NCBI GenBank assembly: GCA_009667805.1
Contig: CM019066.1
Location: 333,070,077 to 333,134,076, forward strand
DNA from: Leptobrachium leishanense
Lineage: Eukaryota > Chordata > Amphibia > Anura > Megophryidae
Reading direction: 5' to 3'
Length of the DNA stretch: 64,000 bases
The notes under the pieces were generated by a model, which had not been told where the DNA came from, searched no databases, and saw only the letters and a list, made by a program, of their open reading frames with translations. The position numbers were made by a program, and so were the translations under genes. Shown in pieces: positions 57,362 through 64,000 of this stretch. The first letter of the stretch is position 1. Every line of letters starts with the position of its first letter.

Positions 57362-57780
57362 CAAAAGAAGAACTGGGCCAAGCACTCAACCTCCTTTCTA
57401 TGCTGGTTCATCGGACAACTTCACCACGGCAACGTTTCGGCTAAAAAGCTTGAAAAAGGAAGTTGAGGGCCGAGTCCAGTTCTTCTTTCCTGCTATGGAT
57501 GCTCAAAACTGGTTGTTCTTTTGTGGTTTTTGACGTATTAAAGACAAACTCTCTCGTTATTAAACTCCTGTCAGAGCCTGATCAGCAGTTTAGTTGTGGA
57601 ACTCTTTGAGTTTGCGGACAAAGGAGAAAAGGACACTAGCTGAGGATGCTTTTTAGAGAAACGCGTTTTAGTTGTCCCACTTTTATTTATTCCTTTTATC
57701 CATTTATTTATATATTAGCACCTTAAGCTATTTGTAATATATGTAATAAAGTCTACCTACAAGCTGCCGGGCATTTTGTA
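57362..57780. repeat. Repeat with inverted arms and hammerhead-like motifs
   Basis: AAGAAGAACTGGGCCAAG and CTCAACCTCCTTTC (57365-57398) are inverted at about 57450-57490. Between them, on the minus strand, is AGCCGAAACGTTGCCG (57427-57442). At 57640-57667 on the plus strand CTGAGGA is followed by an 11-nt weak stem, GAA, ACGCGT and T. The 3' part is T-rich with AATAAAGTCTACC. Confidence 0.35.
57640..57667 (+). other. Hammerhead-core-like motif
   Basis: CTGAGGA (57640-57646) matches CUGANGA; GAA (57658-57660) is followed by the palindrome ACGCGT (57661-57666) and T. Stem II (57647-57657) is only weakly self-complementary, so activity is doubtful. Confidence 0.3.
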
Positions 57781-59050
57781 CATATTGGTCCTATGGTATA
57801 TTGATGGTCTGCATCAACAGAAGACTCTGGATATATCCCATTTGGAATAAATCTACCAACTATATCAGGAGGTCAGTGGGGCACTAGTAGAATGTCCCAT
57901 AGCTGTGGAATCAGAGCCAGAAAGGGCTCTAAAAAGTGTGAATAGGGTCTAAGGAGACCAGTTTTATCACTATATGGGTTATTCAAAAAGCTCTGAAATT
58001 CCACCTGAATAACTGGTATAAATACACAACAAATAAAACATTCTCCACAGGCAGAAGCTTAAATTAACATTGCTTTGGGCAATCTGCCTGGGCAGTCACT
58101 GCTGGAATGTGGGCTTCATGGGACCTTATCTAAAGATTTTGGTGTACCTCTACACTACAACTCTCACCGCCATTGAGCCTAAACCCCATCCCTCGCCCAT
58201 TTCTTAGATTGTACCTTTGATCTATTTTATTTAGGTGGAAGGTAGTTGCTGATTGAGTTGAAACCCTTCTCTTGGGATTACTGTGAAGGGTTGGTCCGTG
58301 AGCTACAAACCAGCCCTTGGTGTTCCTTTACTGGCGACAAAAATAATATTTCTATTGAACACAGCTCAACTGCATCACTTATTGCTATCACGCTGCAATG
58401 TACTCCTCTAGGAACAGTAACCTGCGAGTGCTAGCTTGCTGTATTACTGCTCCCTGAAATTGCGAGCGCGAGCAGGATGCAATTGGTATTGAAGTATGAG
58501 CACAAGACATTTTATGCCAAGCATGCTACAAGTGATGACAGTCACCACTCACAGCATAGGGCTGCATTGCATAATCCCAGGAGCAGCTCGAGATCCTTTG
58601 CCGAGGAAATTCTGACGATAAGACACTGAGGAACTATTTTTCCTCCACTTCTTTCTGATGACGTCGCAAGTATCCCGGTTGAGGCTGGATGGTGAGTTTA
58701 GATGAAGAGGATCTGCTTTAAACTGGTTATATTGTGATTTTTTTGCTCACTAAATCACATTTCACTATATAGGCACAATTGAGGTGTGTTTTTTTGTGCG
58801 GATACGGCATGAATGGCAAGCGATATGGAATTGCACAATACTTCAACGCTAGTGCAAGTGCGCATGTCCTAAACAATGCATAAAACGTGCAAAGAAGCAG
58901 GATGGATACAAAAAAGCCGCTCAACTTGGAATATCAAACAACACTGTAACAAAGTAATTACCAAGCCTCACACAATCATTACTGCTACTAATGGAATAGG
59001 GTCAGATGAGGTGGGAACGCTCTTCGGTTCGGACCTATGGGAGTCCTGAG
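57781..59050. other. Unique DNA, nothing recognised
   Basis: A GGGTTATTCAAAAAGCTC word at 57977 resembles a MITE end, but no partner exists. No exon-like ORF. Confidence 0.3.
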
Positions 59051-59059
59051 CCAGTAGGA

Positions 59060-59193
59060 CAGAGGTCAGAAACTTTGACCCTCCAGATGTTTTGGATCTA
59101 CATCTCTCATGATGCTCAACTACTTTAAAGTTTGGCCAAGCCTCATGGGAGATGTAGTTACACAATCTGGAGGGCCATGATTGCTGACCCTTG
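59060..59193. mobile_element. hAT-type MITE, 134 bp
   Basis: CAGAGGTCAGAAACTTTGAC with CCTCCAGATGTTTT pairs with AATCTGGAGGGCCATGATTG and CTGACCCTTG. The flanks CAGTAGGA and CAGAAGGG (59052-59059, 59194-59201) agree at 6 of 8 positions, fitting an aged 8-bp duplication. CTCATGATGC/GCCTCATGGGAG words are typical of this widespread MITE group. Confidence 0.7.
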
Positions 59194-59201
59194 CAGAAGG
59201 G

Positions 59202-60385
59202 CAACAAATCTGTCATTTACAGAAATTCATCATTAATGTTTATTCACGTTGCCGGAGCAGCAATTACAGCATAAACTCAAGGTGTCACCAATCCCACAAT
59301 ACCGCAGACACTTACGGTAAGCATACGATTGTCTCAAGTTTACAATCCCAGCTTGTTAGTGTTATTACCCTATTTCTGCATCACTTGCTTTTTATGCCAG
59401 GCTGTAGATTAGGTGACATTTCAGGTTTTGGGCCTTGTAAGTACCTCAACCTGGAAACCCTCACATCTCATGTTCCATTTACTTGCAGATTACACTAATG
59501 CTCCGCTGTATCTTTACCTCTTCTAGAATGATTGATTTGTCTCCTGGTTAAATGTTGCATTTGGTTTCTCATTCATCATACATTTGCCAAAACTCCATGG
59601 TTAGGTTTTGTGTTCTGAAGGGAAATTATGTGGTTTTTAAAATCCAGTAAAATAAAAAAAGTTGAATTTGTTGTGGATTTTTTTTTTTACATATAATGTC
59701 CACTAATCAATGGCTGTGAACGATTCCTAGATATAGACCATCATCAGTTTACCTTTCTACCTAGTTAAAGAATTTTCTGAAGAGCACAGGGCTTCTTCAT
59801 ACATGAGAACAGGTGCAGTGATGCAGGGGTAAATATTCAGCATTTATAAGTGCAGTTGGAAAATCATTTCGCAGGGAATCCTTAAAATTGTTCCCTAATG
59901 GCTTTGGTGTTGGTCACATGCGCTCTTTGCTCTAAATCTTAAATTGTGCTAGTATGCCTTCAGCGTGTATGAGGGGGATAATTATTGTGTGTGCCGGATT
60001 GCTGGGTCGTCGGTTGTTCATGTCGGGCCTTTGCAAACACTGTTAATATGATGTTCCTTGTTAAAAGGAACGCCATTGCATTAGCTCGGTGACACATGCA
60101 AAAAAATGGTGATGTTTCAACAGATCACAAAAATGAAAGAACAGAATATAACCGGAGAGAATAGAAATAGAACACTTACATGTGACATATATACTGTATA
60201 TATATTTAATGCAATGGTTTTCTTTCTACAGAGGTTCAATATTCATTTATATACTGTATGTATTGATGCATACTTATAAACACACCTTTTATACTACTAG
60301 ATTCACACATACATATACTCATTGGATCACCTGCATCCAGAATAATAAATTCTTCATAGCATGGTTGAGATCCAGCAGGTGTATC
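59202..60385. other. Unique DNA, nothing recognised
   Basis: TA-rich runs at 60186-60205. No repeat family recognised. Confidence 0.3.
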
Positions 60386-60388
60386 CAG

Positions 60389-61024
60389 TAGTGGTCCCAA
60401 CCCTGGTCCTCAAATTCCCTTAACAGGCCAGTTTGTAAGGATTACCTTGGGGAAATGCAGACGGAATACCTACAAAACCCTCACTAACTCAGCTCCCCAC
60501 TACCTGTCCTCACTAATCACCAAATACACCCCAGCCCGCTCCCTAAGGTCAAACAGTGACCTGTGCCTAGCTTCTCCCCGCATCACCTCTTCCCATGATA
60601 GACTGCAGGATTTCTCACGCGCAGCCCCCACTCTCTGGAACGCTCTCCCTCGTACTGTCAGACTTTCCCCTAACTTCTCTTCCTTCAAACGCTCCCTTAA
60701 AACATTCCTATTTAGGGAAGCCTACCACCCAACTCACTGACGCAACCATCAATCACTCTCACCTTACAGTCCTCTCCTCCTGTTTCCAACCCCAACCCTC
60801 CCAGATTGTGAGTTCCTACAGGAATAGGGCCCTCATCTCCTCCTGTACTGTTTGTCAAATGTTGTTCAATGTATTGTAACCCTGTCTATACTGTGCTTAT
60901 TGTACAGCGCTGCGTAATATGCTGGCGCTTTATAAATAAAGAATAATAATAATAATAAAATGTGCTGTGCTTCACATATCTGGCAAACCTGACCTGTTAG
61001 GGGGACCTGGGTTGGGAATCATTG
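60389..61024. mobile_element. hAT-type MITE split by a LINE fragment
   Basis: Left part AGTGGTCCCAACCCTGGTCC ... GGCCAGTTTGTAAGGATTAC; right part ATGTGCTGTGCTTCACATAT ... CTGGGTTGGGAATCATTG. Same order as 640-821 and 61395-61575, with the LINE piece at about 60466-60956 between them and some 45 bp of the MITE centre missing. Confidence 0.7.
60466..60956 (+). pseudogene. L2-like LINE, C-terminal fragment of ORF2
   Basis: The frame ending at 60738-60740 reads SSLITKYTPARSLRSNSD, LCLASPRI, DFSRAAPTLWNALPRTVR and FSSFKRSLKTFLFREAY. This is the conserved C-terminal tail of L2/Rex-type LINE ORF2 downstream of the reverse transcriptase. The 3' end is TACAGCGCTGCGTAATATGC, TGGCGCTTTATAAATAAAG and (AATAAT)n, the same end as the 65-bp fragment at 39758. 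Strongly 5'-truncated; no RT catalytic motif remains. Confidence 0.8.
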
Positions 61025-61062
61025 TTTTAAAGTAAGTCATAATAAATCCAGGATTCTATACT

Positions 61063-61880
61063 GGGCACTAGAGGTGTTTTCGTAACAAATTGCGATTCGT
61101 CTGAAAATTCCGTTATTTCGTGTTACGGACGTACTTCCTAAATACAAATTGATTTCAAATGAATCGTGGTAGAAACGAAGCGAAATTATACATATTGAAG
61201 TGATTTGGATCGATTTCGTTGAAACAAATCACTTTTTATATCGTTACACACAGCACCGCGTCACGTCCCTGTCAATTGGCCGCGGTACTGAATCAGCACC
61301 ACAGGGCAATAGACAGCGGAATACAGTGCCGTTCAGCGCAATTCGACGGCAACAAAATTGTTCCATAGAGAAACATTAAATGATTCTTCTAGGCCATTGT
61401 TTTCCAAACCTGTCCTCAGGACCCTCAACCAGGCCAGATTTTACAAATCACATTCGGGAAATACAGACTGAAACCTGCAATCACTGAGCAGCAAATTATA
61501 TCACATGTGCTGTGCTTCAGATATCTGGAAAAAGTGGCCTGTCAGCGGGTCCTGAGGACAGGTTTGGAAACACTGCTCTAGGCACAAATCGCCAAACTGC
61601 ACCGACATGGTAATTTAACCCTATCTTACCTTGTAACCCTATTCTAACAGTAATTGAACAGGATTTATTGTTTTTTTTTAGTGATACAAATCTATCTGAA
61701 ATAAGAAACAAAATAACGTATTGATCCGAAATAACGAAACGAAATAACAAACACAAATCAGCAGTCAAACAAATTCTGTTTTGGATGTTTTTTTTATTTT
61801 TTTAAACATAACCAATTTTTCAGCCGTGCACACTGCACACTGCACACCTGTACTGGGCACTTTGGGACCAGAGGTGAGAA
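61063..61880. repeat. TTCGT-rich repeat interrupted by a hAT MITE
   Basis: ACTAGAGGTGTTTTCGTAAC at the left and TTCGTTGAAACAAATC, TAACGAAACGAAATAACAAA further on form imperfect palindromes, similar in style to 20888-21430. The interior carries the hAT MITE at 61395-61575. The right boundary is not defined. Confidence 0.4.
61395..61575. mobile_element. hAT-type MITE, 181 bp
   Basis: Ends CATTGTTTTCCAAACCTGTC and CAGGTTTGGAAACACTG with the 8-bp duplication TTCTAGGC/CTCTAGGC (61387-61394, 61576-61583; one mismatch). Interior CAACCAGGCCAGATTTTAC and TGCAATCACTGAGCAGCA match 640-821 inverted, as expected of a palindromic family. Confidence 0.85.
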
Positions 61881-62065
61881 TAGATTATTTTTTAAATCTT
61901 TTGATGATTTTGTGCTATGTGGTTGTGCAGATGCAAAATCACTAAACCTCATCTTGCACCGGCATTTATGAAAATAGATTAGCTCTCAAAATCCATTGTT
62001 AGGTAGTGATCCTGGTATTGCTTGTTATTCTTTGGCTGCACACAAATTAGCGCTTTGTATACTAA

Positions 62066-62970
62066 GGGCCATATTACATTCGCTACACAACTGTGCTCGC
62101 GCAAATTTTTTTGCGCACAGTGTCCAGCGTTATCGCGCGGAAATTAACGTGATATTCGGATCTGAATGCATTTTCTCATCCGTCAAAAAATAACGTTACA
62201 GGGTTATTCAGAGAGCGTGAAAAGCAGGAGAATGACTGGAGAATGAAAAATTCTAGGTCAAAATAGCCAAACCAGAAAAATTCTCCCTTTCATCTCACTT
62301 TCAAAATCGGCTATTTTGACCTAGAATTTTTCATTCTCCAGTCATTCTCCTGCTTTACACGCTCTCTGAATAACCCTGTTATTAAAAAAAATGCGCAAAA
62401 CGAAGTGTAATACGCGTGCAGTAACGTTGCGCAAGTAACTCAGTGCGCGGACTGTTTTTTTTTCCAGGATTCAGAATTAAGAACCTTAATTGACATCAAT
62501 TCACCTTAATTGACTCACTAACGTTTTTGCGCCTGTCAAAGTAAATCTGAGTATACATGCTGCAGCAATAAAAAAAATATGCATGAATTCACAATTTTTT
62601 TGGTTTGGGTATGTGTAGAATGTGTAACTATACTGTGCTGTATTTTTTTTTTCGTGCTGGTGTATTTGGTTTCGGCCAGAACGTTCAGATTTGCAGTTAC
62701 CACCAGGTTATGGTTATGCGCGCAAACGTCGTTCGTAGGAAGTTGTGCATCTATTGAAATACCATCCGCTTAACGCATTTGCGCTCACAATGTTAAGTAT
62801 AGGACGCGCACAGTTCATCACACTCGCGCAAGTCCATCCGCGTTAAACGATAACGCGGATGGATTTGCGCGAACGTTGAAATACGACGTTCTGCGCAAAT
62901 GGTTTTGTCCTCGCGCAAATACGCATTTGCGTGCGCGCAAAACCGATGCGCGAGGAATGCAATATGGCCC
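62066..62970. mobile_element. GGGCC-family MITE with a nested MITE
   Basis: Ends GGGCCATATTACATTCGC and GGAATGCAATATGGCCC; flanks TAA and CAA (62063-62065, 62971-62973) fit a 3-bp duplication with one change. The arms are rich in GCGC words. The 180-bp MITE at 62199-62378 is inside, so the original was about 720 bp, close to the 741-bp copy at 35434. Confidence 0.78.
62199..62378. mobile_element. CAGGGTTATTC-type MITE, 180 bp, near-perfect foldback
   Basis: CAGGGTTATTCAGAGAGCGT and the inverse ACGCTCTCTGAATAACCCTG; TTA on both sides (62196-62198, 62379-62381). Almost the whole element pairs with itself (GGAGAATGACTGGAGAATGA with TCATTCTCCAGTCATTCTCC), so it is younger than the related copy at 12745. 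Confidence 0.88.
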
Positions 62971-62974
62971 CAAG

Positions 62975-63565
62975 AGTGGTAAATGTTAAGTTACAGCAGG
63001 CAGCTGCAAAAGCCACACCGCAAGGGAAGACCACAGAAATAGGACGGGAGCTGTTATCATTAGAGAGTGGGGCTGCCATACTATAGAGAGAATTAGACAT
63101 ATTATATAGAGAGAGAGGGAGAAAAAGAACGCACGCAAAGGAGAGCCCGAGCACTAGAGTTGAATGGTATATATTTTTTCATGTATTTCTGTTTTTAATA
63201 ATTGTTGGAGTTTTTTCTGCTGGCCTTTTTCAATTTCTAATGGTCTGTGGCTATTGACTGGGGTTTGTGGCATGTGGTCAATGCACTCGGGGTTATGGTG
63301 GATTATTTATTTATTTATAAAGTATTTTACCAGGAAGGATTAGTGGATTAGTGCCTGATATTCAGTTTTTCTTCTTTTGATACTTTGTATCTTCTGTTCA
63401 TCCCGTCTACTGATAGTGATTGGTTGTAACATTTTTTTCACTCATTTCTCTACGATCACACTTGTTCTAATTCTGTGTTTGCTATTTAAATGTGTTCCTT
63501 GATTGTCTTGATAAAAATATTGAACCCAAACACCAGGAAAGAACAAGAAAAACCGAATATAAAAC
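62975..63565. other. Unique DNA with a SINE-tail fragment
   Basis: 63311-63340 (TTATAAAGTATTTTACCAGG then AAGGAT) is the SINE tail. The remainder has GA-rich runs near 63095-63145 and no recognised gene. Confidence 0.4.
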
Positions 63566-64000
63566 GGGCCCTATTACAATCTTCACGCAAACGTTTGCGC
63601 GCACGCAAAAGCCTTTGCGCTGAACGTCGTATTACAAAGTCAGCGCAACAAACGCACGTAATCGTCTACCGCGGGTGAACCTGCGCGAACGATGCGCGAG
63701 CTTACTGTACTGCGAGCATCCCATACTTAACATTGTGAGCGCAAATGCGTTTGTGCGCTGGTACGCAGATGGTATTACAATCTATGTGCAAAATTTAACG
63801 CAGTGTTTGCGCGCATAATTTTAACGTCTTTTAAAAGCTTTTAAAAGTTAATGACAAATCTGAACATCCTGGTCGAACCCAAATACACCAGCCCAAAAAA
63901 AAAAATACAGCAAAGTATAGTTACACATTCTACTCATACCAAACCAGTAAAATGGAGAAGTTGTGTGTGTTTTTATTATTGCTGCAGCATATATGCTCAG
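63566..64000. mobile_element. GGGCC-family MITE, cut by the window end
   Basis: GGGCCCTATTACAATCTTCA begins the element. It follows 35434 onward closely in the same orientation (GCTGAACGTCGTATTACA, GGGTGAACCTGC, ACCAGTAAAATGGAGAAG) and runs to the last base, so about 300 bp must lie beyond. Confidence 0.8.

Noticed and set aside
57970..58020. Another CAGGGTTATTC-type MITE
   Set aside because: Only one end-like word is present, without the leading CAG, an inverse partner or a target duplication.
60447..60740. Host gene exon encoding ALWNALP-type residues
   Set aside because: The residues match the C-terminal tail of L2-like LINE ORF2, followed by the typical LINE 3' end and (AATAAT)n.

Overview
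The window is vertebrate nuclear DNA, most probably from an anuran amphibian. This is judged from the mix of CR1/L2-type LINE tails, two Tc1-like transposons, tRNA-derived SINE pieces and very abundant short foldback elements; no species-diagnostic gene is present. I see no host protein-coding gene with a convincing exon chain. The only coding-type sequences belong to mobile elements: two broken Tc1 transposases, a decayed non-LTR reverse transcriptase, three LINE C-terminal fragments, one Myb/SANT-like exon of the kind carried by PIF/Harbinger transposons, and an unrecognised ORF inside an L1-type retroposon. The rest reads as a gene desert (or a very large intron) that has been a target for transposons.

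Layout. 1-6 kb: a hAT MITE with an 8-bp target duplication, GGGCC-type MITEs, and a 68-bp minisatellite split by an 898-bp MITE. 6-11 kb: a SINE, a piggyBac-like MITE, a GC-rich hairpin block and a Tc1-like element. 11-18 kb: short MITEs, a 140-bp tandem array, a 1.15-kb hAT element and a foldback with a telomere-like core. 18-23 kb: mostly unique AT-rich DNA. 23-28 kb: a dense nest, including a TTAA-flanked element made of about a dozen consecutive hairpins and carrying a second Tc1-like transposon. 29-36 kb: more 3-bp-TSD MITEs, a pogo/Tigger-like foldback containing a full-length L1-type retroposon, and a CR1 tail. 36-47 kb: mainly unique sequence with a Myb/SANT exon, a solo LTR and a tandem dimer. 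47-55 kb: Harbinger-type MITEs, a 2.9-kb LINE and a second CR1 tail nested in a MITE. 55-64 kb: a TA-flanked foldback, hAT MITEs, an L2-like LINE tail, and GGGCC-type MITEs, the last one cut by the window end.

How the parts relate. Many MITEs share 3-bp target duplications (TAA, TTA and variants) and fall into a few terminal-repeat families: CAGGGTTATTC, GGGCCCTATTACAATC and GGCTAGGGTCAGAC. This points to PIF/Harbinger-type machinery, of which the Myb/SANT exon at 39.4 kb may be a remnant. Several insertions can be read by comparison with uninterrupted copies in the same window, giving a relative order of events. Scattered motifs that resemble the conserved core of hammerhead ribozymes, and the hairpin chain at 24.1-24.8 kb, are the most unusual signals. 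All family assignments rest on motifs read by eye; no database search was possible.
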